Shown piece after piece: positions 19,712 to 29,117 of a stretch of 64,000 nucleotides of DNA. The notes beneath the pieces were generated by a model. That model was given only the letters and a program-made list of their open reading frames with translations. It was not told the origin of the DNA and ran no database searches. Made by a program: the position numbers and the translations under genes. Position 1 is the stretch's first letter. Every line of letters starts with the position of its first letter. The DNA comes from Rhizobium sp. BK196. Its GTDB lineage: Bacteria; Pseudomonadota; Alphaproteobacteria; Rhizobiales; Rhizobiaceae. Location: contig NZ_JACHZB010000003.1 in NCBI RefSeq assembly GCF_014193255.1, forward strand, positions 682,001 to 746,000. Reading direction: 5' to 3'.

Positions 19712-20182
19712 TCAGAGAAAACCGATCCACCTGCCGGCGACGACGGCAGCGATCCATATCATCGCCGAAAGAGTCGCGGAGAACCGCATGGCGGGACGGA
19801 CGATGCCGATCGTCATCGCCGCTCGCCACCCCTTACCGGTATGAATCAGGAGCACATTGAGCACACCGAGGCCGATCAGCCCAAGCTTGGCGAGAAAGGC
19901 AGGATTTACGGCATATTCAGTCGGGCGGACACTGAACAGGCAAAAGCCGGTGAGCAAAGCCAGGGCGAGACCGATGCCGGCCAAACGGGACAGGAATGGC
20001 GCAGCGACCTCCACCGGCACCTTGCCGAACAAACCTGCAAGCCTGAGATCGAGCGGCAGAATGGCACCTATCAGAAGGCCGATCGCCAGGATGTGGGCGG
20101 CGTTGACGAACATGTAGAGCGTCGCGGAGCGCCTGAGCCCGACCGCAAGCGTGGTGGCCGACAGCCATTCGAGAAACTCCAT
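19712..20182 (-). CDS. Small four-helix membrane protein (DUF2214/DUF6644-like)
   Basis: 156 residues with four predicted membrane helices. The central stretch [28 protein letters not shown], with a membrane-embedded His and the PLDLRLAG turn, resembles DUF2214/DUF6644 proteins, which have b-type-cytochrome-like helices. Assignment to one of these families is by pattern only. It lies 9 bases after the DUF6152 gene on the same strand, so the two probably form a unit. The opposite strand also has a long open frame, which I reject. Confidence 0.65.
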   Translation of the reverse strand: MEFLEWLSATTLAVGLRRSATLYMFVNAAHILAIGLLIGAILPLDLRLAGLFGKVPVEVAAPFLSRLAGIGLALALLTGFCLFSVRPTEYAVNPAFLAKLGLIGLGVLNVLLIHTGKGWRAAMTIGIVRPAMRFSATLSAMIWIAAVVAGRWIGFL

Positions 20183-20191
20183 AACGGGGCG

Positions 20192-20578
20192 TCAGTTCGT
20201 CTGGATGCGTTCCGGATAAATGTCGTAACGCTTTTCACCGATCGTGATGCGCACGGCCTTCAACCGTTTCTCATTGCGGTCCTGCGAGCGGTTTCCGAGT
20301 GCTGTGACCTGATCGCCGGGCTTTGCGACGCCCTCCACGAAGCCGGAGCGCTCCGTCTGGCGCGGATTGCCGAGCTCGACGCGCCACATGCCGTCATCAA
20401 CGGTTGCGACATCGAGCGTCGGATGCGGCCCGCCCATGGATATCTGCTGGATGACACCGCGGAGCTCGATCTGGTGGGCTTCCGCCCATGACCAGCCATG
20501 ATGCGCCGCTGCACCCGTTGCGAATGCGGCCGAGAGCATGGCAGCCGCCAGCACTCGCTTGCCTGAAAGTGCAAACAT
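20192..20578 (-). CDS. DUF6152-like periplasmic protein
   Basis: 128 residues from ATG 20578, preceded by GGGAGAAGATC. A cleavable signal peptide (MFALSGKRVLAAAMLSAAFATGAAA) ends at AHHGW, the typical first residues of mature DUF6152 proteins. The mature part (IELRGVIQQISMGGPHPTLDV, WRVELGNPRQTERSGF, LKPGD-like VAKPGDQVTALG) is a small beta-barrel as expected for the family. Function is unknown; such genes often sit beside small membrane proteins, as here. Confidence 0.75.
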   Translation of the reverse strand: MFALSGKRVLAAAMLSAAFATGAAAHHGWSWAEAHQIELRGVIQQISMGGPHPTLDVATVDDGMWRVELGNPRQTERSGFVEGVAKPGDQVTALGNRSQDRNEKRLKAVRITIGEKRYDIYPERIQTN

Positions 20579-20680
20579 GATCTTCTCCCTACCCGAATGC
20601 ACGGGCAAGTGGAGTATGGACGACATAGAGAAAAGAGCACTCACCGAATCTTGAAGACCGGTGAGTGGGAGGAAAACGGA

Positions 20681-21127
20681 TCAGGCGAGCAGGCGCGTGA
20701 CCTCGGCACCCTGCTTGGTTCCCACAGCATCGGCGATGGTCGTGGAGAAGAGCACCTTGCGGGTGGCGTCGGCTACCTTGGCGAAGACGTGGCGGATTTC
20801 GCAGGTCTGTTCGCCGTCGCAATCGTCGCACTTGCGGTAAGCGGTGATCGACAGGCACGGCAGCGGCGCGATGGGACCGTCAATGATGCGCAGAACCTCG
20901 CCGAAGGTGATGCTGTGGGCCGGCTTCAGCAGCAGGTAGCCGCCCTGCTTGCCGCGACGACTGACGACGATGCCATGATGTTTGAGGTCGAGCAGTATCT
21001 GTTCCAGAAACTTCTTCGGGATCTTCTGCTGTACGGCAATGTCGGAAATCATGACGGGTTCGTCGGCCGTAGCTTCCGCCAGAACCGTCAGCGCCCGCAG
21101 CGCATATTTTGCCTTTTGCGTAATCAT
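20681..21127 (-). CDS. Rrf2-family regulator with cysteine cluster, divergent from cysHDN
   Basis: 148 residues from ATG 21127 (MITQKAKYALRALTVLAEA). The Rrf2 winged helix covers residues 1-80 (ISDIAVQQKIPKKFLEQILLDLKHHGIVVSRRGKQGGYLL). Cysteines 91, 100, 103 and 109 lie in the IDGPIAPLPCLSI and CDDCDGEQTC region, the place where IscR- and RirA-like members bind a Fe-S cluster. Its gene is divergent from cysH across 418 bases. Bacillus CymR, another Rrf2 protein, controls cysteine and sulfur genes, so control of cysHDN is a reasonable inference here. No good SD precedes the start. Confidence 0.85.
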   Translation of the reverse strand: MITQKAKYALRALTVLAEATADEPVMISDIAVQQKIPKKFLEQILLDLKHHGIVVSRRGKQGGYLLLKPAHSITFGEVLRIIDGPIAPLPCLSITAYRKCDDCDGEQTCEIRHVFAKVADATRKVLFSTTIADAVGTKQGAEVTRLLA

Positions 21128-21545
21128 CTTGGACCGTCGACACACACAAAGCGATCCCGAATCCGGACATCGCACGAAAGCTATTCGCCTCTATTGCACA
21201 GCCAGCATGAACGGAATTTGAACGCGCCGGAAAAAGCCTTGAGAGACAAGTGTTTTGGCCCTGTTTTTTACCCTCGGCCAACGCTTGATAATTTACGTCA
21301 TAAGACGGCAATTTTCATCCTCCCTGCCATCAATTCAGATTTCCAATTGACAGGCGCCGTGTAACACTACTATTTCTATAGACATTAAATCGAGGCGTCA
21401 TTTCTGCGCCGGCGGCTGCTTTTCTGCATTGCGGCAGGATGAGAGAGATATTTGCTCCGCTAAGCAGCCCTTTCGAAATCCCTTTTTCTGTCCGATCCGT
21501 CCTTCAGCTGTAATACTCCGGCCAATATCAAGGACAGGATCCCCC
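21128..21545. other. Divergent Rrf2-cysH intergenic region
   Basis: The 418 bases between the Rrf2 regulator and cysH contain no gene I can support. They hold the promoter-like pair at 21347-21375 and an AT-rich block from about 21280 to 21400. Sites for the Rrf2 protein are expected here, but no clear long dyad is visible. Confidence 0.6.
21347..21375 (+). promoter_or_regulatory. Likely promoter of cysHDN
   Basis: TTGACA at 21347-21352 and CTATTT at 21370-21375 are separated by 17 bases. This fits the alphaproteobacterial housekeeping pattern CTTGAC-N17-CTATAT. It lies about 170 bases upstream of the cysH ATG, leaving room for a leader where the Rrf2 regulator could act. Confidence 0.5.
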
Positions 21546-22289
21546 ATGACTGTTATCAATCCGATCGAAGAAGCCGAGGCTTTGGCTGACAAGCTCTCGG
21601 GCCTCGACCTCGCCGGCCGGCTTTCGTTCGTCGCAGGCCTTGGCGGACGTGTGGTCTTCACTACTTCACTCGGCATCGAAGACCAGGTCATCACGGCAGA
21701 AATCGGAACGCATCGCCTCCCGATCGATGTCGTGACGCTGCAGACAGGCCGGCTTTTCAAGGAAACGCTTGATCTGATCGGCGAGACCGAGACCCAGTAC
21801 GACATTCACATCACCCGCTACGAACCGGAACAGGCCGATATCGACGCCTATGCAGCTAGATATGGCATGAACGGTTTCTATGAGAGCGTCGAAGCTAGGC
21901 ATGCCTGTTGTGGCGTGCGCAAGCTGAAGCCGCTTGCGCGAGCGCTGGCAGGCGCCACGATCTGGATCACCGGCCTGCGCCGCGGGCAGTCGGCCAACCG
22001 CGCCGAGACGCCGTTCGCCGAATATGATGCCGAGCGGCACCTGCTGAAGGTCAATCCGCTCGCAGACTGGGACATCGACAAGATTAAGGCCTTCGTCGCC
22101 GACAACGGTGTGCCAATCAATCCGCTGCACGCCCGCGGCTACCCCTCGATCGGCTGCGAGCCTTGCACCCGCGCCATCAAGCCCGGCGAATCGGAACGTG
22201 CCGGCCGTTGGTGGTGGGAACAGGATGAGAAGCGCGAATGCGGCCTGCATGTCGCCGAAGAGGCGGCTGCGATCGCCGTGCAGCAATAA
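21546..22289 (+). CDS. cysH: Assimilatory APS/PAPS reductase
   Basis: 247 residues from ATG 21546, with AGGACAGGAT upstream. The PAPS reductase fold is clear ([15 protein letters not shown], then [15 protein letters not shown]). The cysteine pattern CC at 121-122 and CxxC at 204-207 ([13 protein letters not shown]) marks the 4Fe-4S type that reduces APS rather than PAPS, and the redox-active Cys follows in KRECGLH near the C-terminus. It produces sulfite from activated sulfate. It is the first gene of cysH-cysD-cysN, so activation and reduction of sulfate are co-expressed. The stop is 17 bases before cysD. Confidence 0.95.
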   Translation: MTVINPIEEAEALADKLSGLDLAGRLSFVAGLGGRVVFTTSLGIEDQVITAEIGTHRLPIDVVTLQTGRLFKETLDLIGETETQYDIHITRYEPEQADIDAYAARYGMNGFYESVEARHACCGVRKLKPLARALAGATIWITGLRRGQSANRAETPFAEYDAERHLLKVNPLADWDIDKIKAFVADNGVPINPLHARGYPSIGCEPCTRAIKPGESERAGRWWWEQDEKRECGLHVAEEAAAIAVQQ

Positions 22290-22306
22290 GAAGTCTGGAG
22301 TACGAA

Positions 22307-23260
22307 ATGCCCGATACCCGTCAGGATACGGAACTGACCAATCCGCAGAGCGCCAAACCGCCGCTCGACCCGCATCTGAAAGCCCTGGAAAACGAAGCGA
22401 TCCACATCTTCCGCGAAGTCGCCGCCGAATTCGAGCGTCCGGTGATGCTCTATTCAATCGGTAAGGATTCTTCGGTGCTGCTGCACTTGGCACGCAAGGC
22501 CTTCTACCCCGGCCGCGTGCCCTTCCCGCTGCTGCATGTGAATACCGGTTGGAAGTTCGCGGAGATGATTACCTTTCGCGACGAGATCGTGAAGAAGTGC
22601 GATCTCGACCTGATCGAGTACATCAATCCACGCGGCGCGGCTGAAAACATCACGCCGTTTACCTACGGCTCTGCCCGCTACACCGACATCATGAAGACGG
22701 AGGCGCTGCGCAATGCACTTGATGCCGGCCAGTTCGACGCGGCCTTCGGCGGCGCACGGCGCGACGAGGAGGCCTCGCGCGCCAAGGAGCGCATCTATTC
22801 CTTCCGCACACCCGACCATCGCTGGGACCCGCGCAACCAGCGCCCGGAACTCTGGAACGTCTATAACGGCCAGATCCGCAAGGGAGAGAGCGTTCGCGTG
22901 TTCCCGCTGTCGAACTGGACCGAGGTCGATATCTGGCGCTATATCCAGGCCGAGGAAATCCCGATTGTGCCGCTCTATTTCGCGGCCAAGCGCCCCTATG
23001 TCGAGCGTGACGGCATGATGATCGCCGCATCCGATCCGCGTCTGGAACTGCTGTCCGGCGAAAGGAAGCAGGAAGATTTCATCCGTTTCCGCACGCTCGG
23101 CTGCTTCCCGCTGACCGGCGCGATCCGCTCGACCGCCACCACCCTTGAAGACATCATCGCGGAGCTCGAAATCGCCACGGTTTCCGAGCGCCAGGGCCGC
23201 GCCATCGACCGTGACCAGTCCGGCTCCATGGAAAAGAAGAAGCGTGAAGGATATTTCTGA
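22307..23260 (+). CDS. cysD: Sulfate adenylyltransferase small subunit
   Basis: 317 residues, ATG preceded by TCTGGAGTACGAA. The PP-loop motif [17 protein letters not shown] is at about residues 51-67, and [21 protein letters not shown] and the C-terminal [14 protein letters not shown] are diagnostic for CysD. With CysN it forms ATP sulfurylase, making APS from ATP and sulfate in the cytoplasm. cysN begins 1 base after the stop, indicating translational coupling. Confidence 0.96.
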   Translation: MPDTRQDTELTNPQSAKPPLDPHLKALENEAIHIFREVAAEFERPVMLYSIGKDSSVLLHLARKAFYPGRVPFPLLHVNTGWKFAEMITFRDEIVKKCDLDLIEYINPRGAAENITPFTYGSARYTDIMKTEALRNALDAGQFDAAFGGARRDEEASRAKERIYSFRTPDHRWDPRNQRPELWNVYNGQIRKGESVRVFPLSNWTEVDIWRYIQAEEIPIVPLYFAAKRPYVERDGMMIAASDPRLELLSGERKQEDFIRFRTLGCFPLTGAIRSTATTLEDIIAELEIATVSERQGRAIDRDQSGSMEKKKREGYF

Positions 23261-23261
23261 G

Positions 23262-24746
23262 ATGACTGCAGCAGTTCCCGCAAACGCCGTCGCCGTGCCC
23301 GCCGCCGAGCCCCTGAAGGCCGTGCGCGACTCGCGCCCGTTGCGCCTCATCACCTGCGGCAGCGTCGATGACGGCAAGTCCACCCTGATCGGCCGCCTGC
23401 TGTGGGACACCAAGGCAGTCAAGGAAGACCAGGCTGCAACGCTTCGCCGCGATTCCACCGGCAAGCAGAACGATCTCGGCCTGCCCGATTTCGCGCTGCT
23501 GCTCGACGGGTTGCAGGCCGAGCGCGAACAGGGCATCACCATCGATGTCGCCTATCGCTATTTCTCGACCGACAAGCGCTCCTTCATCGTGGCCGACACG
23601 CCCGGCCACGAGCAGTATACCCGTAACATGGCGACCGGCGCTTCGACCGCCGATCTTGCCGTGCTGCTGGTCGATGCCCGCGCCGGCATTCTCGAGCAGA
23701 CGCGCCGTCATGCTACGATCGCCTCGTTGCTCGGCATCAAGCAGTTCGTGCTCGCCGTCAACAAGATCGACCTGACGAACTATGACCGTGCCGGCTTCGA
23801 CAAGATCACCCACGAGTTCAAGGAATTTGCGCTGTCGCTCGGCGTCAAGCAGATCACCGCGATCCCGATGTCGGCATTGAAGGGCGAGAACGTCGTCTAT
23901 TCCGGCCAGGCAGCCATGCCGTGGTATAACGGCCCGACGCTGGTCGAGACGCTGGAGCACGCAACCGTCCGTTCCGGTCAGTCGACCGGCTTTCGCCTCT
24001 CTGTCCAGCGCGTCTCGCGCCCCGGCGAAAGCTTTCGCGGCTACCAGGGCACGGTTGCCGGCGGTTCGGTGAAGCCTGGCGACAGCGTCATGATCCTGCC
24101 GTCCGGCATGGTTGCCAATGTCAGCAAGATCGTCACCTTCGACCTGGTGCGCAATGCGGCTGTTGCCGGTGACGCGATCACGCTCGTTCTCGACCGCCAG
24201 GTAGATGTGGCGCGCGGCGACATGATCGTGTCGATCGACAGCCAGCCGCAGACCGGCCTTTCCTTTGATGCGCAGGTCGTTGCCCTGCAGCCTGAAGGCA
24301 TTGAAGCCGGCAAGCGCTACTGGCTGAAGAGCGGCTCGCGCCGCCAGCGTGTTCAGGTTGAGCCTGTCAGCCAGCTCGAATTGAAGACCGGCAGCTGGAA
24401 TTCCGCCCAGCGGCTTTACATGAACGCCATCGGCAAGGTGCGTCTCATATTCGACGAAGCGGCGATCTTCGACCCCTACGAGCAGAACCGCGCCACCGGC
24501 TCCTTCATCCTGATCGACCCGGAAACGAACAACACCATCGCCGGCGGCATGGTGACCGGCAAGCGTGCGGATGTCAGCGGTCTCCATGGCAATGATGCTC
24601 GCGTCATTCTTTCGCTCCCGGCCGATCTCGCAGAGCAGATCATGGCGAGCGAGATTTTCGCCAACCGACGCCACGAAGCGGAGGTGCGACGCATGACGGC
24701 GTCAGAAGCGGCCGAGCTCTGGTCAAGCGCGGCAAGCGATATCTAA
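23262..24746 (+). CDS. cysN: Sulfate adenylyltransferase GTPase subunit
   Basis: 494 residues. The EF-Tu-type GTPase domain has the P-loop GSVDDGKSTLIGRLL, DTPGHEQYTRNMATGAS and NKIDL motifs, followed by two beta-barrel domains. It couples GTP hydrolysis to APS synthesis with CysD. The protein ends at the CysN boundary (AAELWSSAASDI), without the fused APS kinase found in NodQ/CysNC, so APS goes directly to the CysH reductase. The SD (GAAGGA) lies within the end of cysD. A strong terminator follows within 3 bases of the stop. Confidence 0.95.
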   Translation: MTAAVPANAVAVPAAEPLKAVRDSRPLRLITCGSVDDGKSTLIGRLLWDTKAVKEDQAATLRRDSTGKQNDLGLPDFALLLDGLQAEREQGITIDVAYRYFSTDKRSFIVADTPGHEQYTRNMATGASTADLAVLLVDARAGILEQTRRHATIASLLGIKQFVLAVNKIDLTNYDRAGFDKITHEFKEFALSLGVKQITAIPMSALKGENVVYSGQAAMPWYNGPTLVETLEHATVRSGQSTGFRLSVQRVSRPGESFRGYQGTVAGGSVKPGDSVMILPSGMVANVSKIVTFDLVRNAAVAGDAITLVLDRQVDVARGDMIVSIDSQPQTGLSFDAQVVALQPEGIEAGKRYWLKSGSRRQRVQVEPVSQLELKTGSWNSAQRLYMNAIGKVRLIFDEAAIFDPYEQNRATGSFILIDPETNNTIAGGMVTGKRADVSGLHGNDARVILSLPADLAEQIMASEIFANRRHEAEVRRMTASEAAELWSSAASDI

Positions 24747-24748
24747 GG

Positions 24749-24773
24749 AAAAGGGGCCGAATAGCCCCTTTTT
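24749..24773 (+). terminator. Rho-independent terminator of cysHDN
   Basis: AAAAGGGGC at 24749-24757 pairs with GCCCCTTTT at 24764-24772 around a 6-base loop and runs into five T residues, directly after the cysN stop. It can work in both directions, but only the plus strand has a gene ending here. Confidence 0.9.
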
Positions 24774-25209
24774 GTTGCGTTGGCTTTGAGCGCCTCGAAT
24801 CACGCCCACTCGGGAAACGTCCCGAGTCGTTCTTGCGTTTATGCAGCGGCAGGCCGGCAGATCATCACGGGAAAATTAAACATATTTTAGCATTCGGGGA
24901 CGCCCGCGGTGCGGCAACAGCGGGCGCCGGAAGAATTACGGCGATGCTTGGCCACGCAAGATTAAATTATAGTAATGTCTTACGATACCGTAATATAAAC
25001 ATGATCAATGTTTAATTTGTAAACCCCGCGGAACGTGCCATATAGATATTAAGCGCCATTTCTTCTATTGCGTAGTATTTTCCACACCATATATGGCGGG
25101 ATACAGGCAATAGTCAGCTATAATTGGCGGCAATACTCGCTGACGCCAAGGTCCACGGCATGGAACCAAGACGCCATTCAATGCCAACGCTCTCGCAAGG
25201 GACTTCCAC
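24774..25209. other. Long intergenic region upstream of the Do-type protease
   Basis: No supported gene. A short hairpin ACTCGGGA-AACG-TCCCGAGT is at 24808-24827, and a perfect 10-base palindrome CCATATATGG is at 25087-25096. From about 24950 to 25120 the DNA is clearly AT-rich for this genome (ATTAAATTATAGTAATG and similar), as expected for a regulated promoter of the following protease. I cannot assign a sigma factor. Confidence 0.5.
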
Positions 25210-26712
25210 ATGTCAAACATTCTTCGCAAGCATCGGGCCGCAGCACTTGTCGGAGCGGCCATCGTTCTCGGCGCGGCTTCCATGCCCTTCGCCCTCTCCT
25301 CTTCCTCGACGGCTCTTGCTGCACCGGCTGAGACTGGCGGCATTCTCGCCTCCAGCGGCTCGTTTGCTTCCGTCGTCGATGCCGACAAGCCGGCCGTGGT
25401 GACCATCACCACCACGATGAAGGCGACCAATGCCAGCGCCGACAACTCGCCGATGGACGAGCAGTTCCGCCAGTTTTTCGAACAGCAGGGCATTCCTCTG
25501 CCGCACCAGGCACCGCAGCAGCACGGGTCGCAGCATGCCATGGCGCTCGGCTCCGGCTTCGTCATCAGCCCCGACGGCGTGATCGTCACCAACAACCACG
25601 TTATCGACAATGCCATCGACATCAAGGTCACGCTCGATGATGGTACCGAGCTGCCCGCCAAGCTGCTTGGCGCCGATGCCAAGTCGGACCTGGCCGTTCT
25701 GAAGGTTCAGGCTCCGCATCCGCTTTCGACCATCGCCTGGGGCGATTCAGACAAGCTGAAGCTCGGCGACCAGATCCTTGCCATCGGCAACCCGTTCGGC
25801 ATCGGCACGACGGTGACGGCCGGCATCGTCTCGGCCCGCGGCCGCGACCTGCATAGCGGTCCCTATGACGACTTCATCCAGATCGATGCACCGATCAACC
25901 ACGGCAATTCCGGCGGCCCGCTCGTCGATCGTGACGGCAATGTCGTCGGCATCAATACCGCCATCTACTCGCCGAACGGCGGCAGCGTCGGCGTGGGCTT
26001 TGCCATTCCCTCGGATGAAGCCAAGACGATCGTCGCCAAGCTGCAGAAGGACGGTTCGATCGATCACGGCTATCTCGGCGTGCAGATCCAGCCGGTTACG
26101 CAGGATGTCGCCGATGCTGTCGGCCTCTCCAAGCCTGAAGGCGCGCTGGTAGCCGCCGTCTCCGACGGAACGCCTGCCGCTCATGCCGGCGTAAAGATCG
26201 GGGATATCGTGACTGCCGTCGGCAGCGAAAACGTCAAAACGCCGAAGGATCTCTCGCGCCTCGTTGCCGACCTGTCCCCAGGTGCGAAGGAAACGGTAAC
26301 CGTTTGGCGCGGCGGCAAGACGGTCGATGTCAACGTCACCGTCGGCGGCAATGAAGACACCCAGAAGCAGGCCGCCGTCGAAAGCAGCGGCGACCTGGGC
26401 CAGGCCGCCGGCCAGCCGAGCCTCGGCATCGGCCTTGCCGACCTGACGCCTGATATCCGCCAGCAGCTCAACCTGCCCCACGGCGTCGCCGGCGCCCTCG
26501 TTGCCAACGTCAAGCCCGACAAGTCTGCCGCTGCTGCCGGCATCCAGCCCGGCGACGTCATCGTCTCGGTCAACGACAAGCCGGTGCATGACGCCCGCGA
26601 TGTCAAGACTGCCGTTGCCGACGCCGGCAAGTCAGGCCGCAAGTCGGTGCTGCTCCTGATCGAACGCGGCGGTAACAAGACCTTCGTGGCCGTGCCCTTC
26701 GCCGCCGCTTGA
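25210..26712 (+). CDS. Periplasmic serine protease of the DegP/Do family
   Basis: 500 residues with a signal peptide (residues 1 to about 38, cleavage near STALAAP). The trypsin-like domain has His130 (TNNHVID), Asp160 (KSDLAVLK) and Ser234 (NHGNSGGPL), a full triad. Two PDZ domains follow, about residues 285-385 (HGYLGVQIQPVTQDVADAVGL) and 400-500 (PSLGIGLADLTPDIRQQLNL). It degrades or refolds misfolded envelope proteins. A Gln/His-rich loop (HQAPQQHGSQHAM) sits before the protease core, where DegP has its LA loop. The upstream region is long and AT-rich, suggesting its own stress promoter. An exact DegP/DegQ assignment is not possible. Confidence 0.93.
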   Translation: MSNILRKHRAAALVGAAIVLGAASMPFALSSSSTALAAPAETGGILASSGSFASVVDADKPAVVTITTTMKATNASADNSPMDEQFRQFFEQQGIPLPHQAPQQHGSQHAMALGSGFVISPDGVIVTNNHVIDNAIDIKVTLDDGTELPAKLLGADAKSDLAVLKVQAPHPLSTIAWGDSDKLKLGDQILAIGNPFGIGTTVTAGIVSARGRDLHSGPYDDFIQIDAPINHGNSGGPLVDRDGNVVGINTAIYSPNGGSVGVGFAIPSDEAKTIVAKLQKDGSIDHGYLGVQIQPVTQDVADAVGLSKPEGALVAAVSDGTPAAHAGVKIGDIVTAVGSENVKTPKDLSRLVADLSPGAKETVTVWRGGKTVDVNVTVGGNEDTQKQAAVESSGDLGQAAGQPSLGIGLADLTPDIRQQLNLPHGVAGALVANVKPDKSAAAAGIQPGDVIVSVNDKPVHDARDVKTAVADAGKSGRKSVLLLIERGGNKTFVAVPFAAA

Positions 26713-26763
26713 AGCGCACCCACGTGAGCGCTGCGCCCGGACCCGCTCCCGGCGCATGCGTTT

Positions 26764-28182
26764 CTAACCCAGCACCAGTCTGAGATCGGCGGCCAGTCTT
26801 TCGACGGCCACGGTTTCCGCCCGGGAGATACCGAAGAGGATGCCCGGAGCGGACCTTCCGATAAAGAAATCCGACATCGGCATCAGGCCATATCCTGATG
26901 CATTTACCTTCGCGACGACCGCCCGGTCATCCGCCGTCTCATCGCAAAACCAGGCCGCAAGCTGCAGACCGCCATTGCCGCCGGAAATGACAAGCCTTCC
27001 GCCAAAATGGCTCTGTAGCATTTCGATCGTACGGCCCATACGCTCGGCATATTGCTGGTTCATGCGCCTCAAATAGGCACGCAGACGGCCCTCGTTAATG
27101 AAATCGGCAAGTGCTGCCTGGATATGGGTGGAGACGGCGACGCCCCTGCGATGCAGCGCCTCCGAAGCCTCCGATACCAGCCAGCGCGGCACGATGGCAT
27201 AGGCGACACGCAGGCCGGGTGCCAGTACCTTCGAGAAGGTCCCTACATAGGCCACAACCTCCGCCCTGTCGATGCCCTGCAAGGCGGCAATCGGCCGCGA
27301 CCCGTATTGAAAATCGCTGTCATAGTCGTCCTCGACGATAAGGCTTTCATGACCGCGCGCTGCCTCCAGCAGCGCCAACCGCCGCGGCAGGCTCAGCGTG
27401 GCGCCGGTCGGATATTGATGGGATGGCGTCACGTAGATCAATGCTGGAATCAGCGCCGGCTCCCCGCCGTCCACCCTGGAAACATCGATACCCTGATCAT
27501 CGCAAGGGACCGGCACGACCTCGGCGCCTGCATCGCCGAGCAGCAAGCGCGCGGCGGGATAGCCGGGGTCTTCCATCCATGCCGTCTTGCGCCCGTTTCT
27601 TCTCAACATGGTTCTCGCCAGCATGTCGATCGCCGCGCGTGTGGAGGGCATGATCATGACCTGCTCCGGCTCGGCGATGACGCCGCGCGTCACAGAAATA
27701 TGCTCAAGGATGGCTTCGCGCAGCTCGCGGATACCGGTCGGGTTCTCATAGCCGAGGTGATGGATGCGTAGCGAGCGGCTGCGTGCGGCAAGATGACGGC
27801 TCCAGGCGGCATGCGGGAAATCCGATACATCGGGCACACCGGGCCGGAACAGGCCGCGGTAGGAAGGCTGATCCGATCTCTTTTCCTCCACGGGAGCACG
27901 GCCGTTCCTTTGGTGCTCGGGCCGCATTCGCTCGAGCGCGGCAACCCGCGTCGCGGCACCGGCAGACGCCTCGATATAACCTTCGGATCTCAGGCGGTCA
28001 TAAGCCTCTACTGCCGTGGAGCGTGCAACACCTAGCGAAGCCGCAAAGGCACGGGTCGATGGCAGCTTGTGGCCGGCTGGAAGCTGGCCGAGCAGGATAC
28101 GGTCACGCAGGCTTCGGTAGATCTGCCCGGTCAGGTCACCACCGTTTCGATCGAGGCTCAGCCACGTAGGTGCCGATGTCAT
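26764..28182 (-). CDS. MocR-type (GntR-aminotransferase) transcriptional regulator
   Basis: 472 residues. Residues about 15-80 form a GntR winged helix (GQIYRSLRDRILLGQLPAGHKLPSTRAFAASLGVARSTAVEAYDRL). The remainder is a fold-type I aminotransferase domain with ENPTGIRELREAI, IVEDDYDSDFQY and the PLP-lysine motif GTFSKVLAPGLRVAY. PdxR, TauR and GabR belong to this class and respond to PLP or an amino compound. It is divergent from a GNAT acetyltransferase gene with a small dyad between them, so the acetyltransferase may be its target. The effector is unknown. Confidence 0.9.
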   Translation of the reverse strand: MTSAPTWLSLDRNGGDLTGQIYRSLRDRILLGQLPAGHKLPSTRAFAASLGVARSTAVEAYDRLRSEGYIEASAGAATRVAALERMRPEHQRNGRAPVEEKRSDQPSYRGLFRPGVPDVSDFPHAAWSRHLAARSRSLRIHHLGYENPTGIRELREAILEHISVTRGVIAEPEQVMIMPSTRAAIDMLARTMLRRNGRKTAWMEDPGYPAARLLLGDAGAEVVPVPCDDQGIDVSRVDGGEPALIPALIYVTPSHQYPTGATLSLPRRLALLEAARGHESLIVEDDYDSDFQYGSRPIAALQGIDRAEVVAYVGTFSKVLAPGLRVAYAIVPRWLVSEASEALHRRGVAVSTHIQAALADFINEGRLRAYLRRMNQQYAERMGRTIEMLQSHFGGRLVISGGNGGLQLAAWFCDETADDRAVVAKVNASGYGLMPMSDFFIGRSAPGILFGISRAETVAVERLAADLRLVLG

Positions 28183-28211
28183 GCGTCAACTGGTCTGCCA
28201 TAAAGTTCAAA

Positions 28212-28230
28212 ACTGGACTTTTACTCCAGT
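28212..28230. promoter_or_regulatory. Dyad ACTGGA-N7-TCCAGT between mocR-type and GNAT genes
   Basis: ACTGGA at 28212-28217 and TCCAGT at 28225-28230 flank CTTTTAC, in the 79-base region between the two divergent starts. GntR/MocR proteins commonly bind such sites in the intergenic region they share with their target, so this is a likely operator. The assignment rests on symmetry and position alone. Confidence 0.5.
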
Positions 28231-28261
28231 CCATTCACAAGGCAAGAGCAGTCGGAGTTCA

Positions 28262-28954
28262 ATGCATAAGTTCAATGGAATGACGGATATGACAAAGGAT
28301 CTTGCCGACTGGAAGGGCGTTGCCCGCCCCGACCGCGCCCCGATCGAAGGCCGATATACCCGCCTGGAACCGCTGGACGCCGCAAAACACGGCGCCGATC
28401 TGCTCCGCTCGGCGCAGCAGCCGGGCGCGGAAGACCGCTTCCGCTATCTCTTCGAAGTGGCGCCCGCCGACATGGCAGCCTTCACGCCCTGGCTGGAAAG
28501 GTCCGTCGCAAGCGAAGACCCACTGTTCTTTGCCGTCATCGACAAGGCAACGGGACGCGCTGAAGGCCGGCAGGGGCTGATGCGCATCGATACCGCCAAC
28601 GGCGTCATCGAGATCGGCAATATCCTCTGGGGACCGGAGATCGCCCGCAAGCGTGTTGCGACCGAAGCGCTCTATCTCTGCGCGGCTTATGTCTTCGACA
28701 CGCTCGGCTACCGGCGCTTCGAATGGAAGTGCAACAATCTCAACGAACCGTCAAAGCGCGCCGCACAGCGCTTCGGCTTCGCCTTCGAGGGCGTTTTCCG
28801 TCAGCATATGGTGCAGAAGGGCCGCAACCGGGACACCGCCTGGTTTGCCATGATCGACAGCGACTGGCCGAAGCTGAAGGCCGGATATGAGGGATGGCTT
28901 TCGCCTGAGAACTTCGATGCCGACGGCCAGCAGAAGAGCAAGCTCAGCTTCTGA
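28262..28954 (+). CDS. GNAT family N-acetyltransferase (RimJ/RimL-like)
   Basis: 230 residues from ATG 28262 (MHKFNGMTDMTKDLADWKGV), with TCGGAGTTCA upstream; in-frame ATGs at codons 7 and 10 are possible alternatives. The GNAT core is visible in LEPLDAAKHGADLL, FFAVIDKATGRAEGRQGLMRID, IGNILWGPEIARKRVATEAL (acetyl-CoA loop) and NEPSKRAAQRFGFAFEGVFRQ. The C-terminal GRNRDTAWFAMIDSDWPKLK is typical of the group that acetylates amino-acid-like or protein N-terminal substrates. It is divergent from the MocR regulator and probably controlled by it. Confidence 0.85.
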   Translation: MHKFNGMTDMTKDLADWKGVARPDRAPIEGRYTRLEPLDAAKHGADLLRSAQQPGAEDRFRYLFEVAPADMAAFTPWLERSVASEDPLFFAVIDKATGRAEGRQGLMRIDTANGVIEIGNILWGPEIARKRVATEALYLCAAYVFDTLGYRRFEWKCNNLNEPSKRAAQRFGFAFEGVFRQHMVQKGRNRDTAWFAMIDSDWPKLKAGYEGWLSPENFDADGQQKSKLSF

Positions 28955-29117
28955 ATCGCGGCGCACTTTTGCGCGGCACGCTGAAAGCGGCAGCGATTAA
29001 AAAGCCGCTGCCCCGATGACAAGAACTTCATTGCTACCAATATGTTCATGGATCCCAATTGAGGTTAAGGATTGGGGCCTTCATTCAAAGCACGAAGTTA
29101 TTCTGTCAGGAGCTCAC

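Noticed and set aside
24808..24827. ACTCGGGA hairpin as a second terminator of cysHDN
   Set aside because: It has no T-run after it, and a strong terminator already lies directly after the cysN stop.
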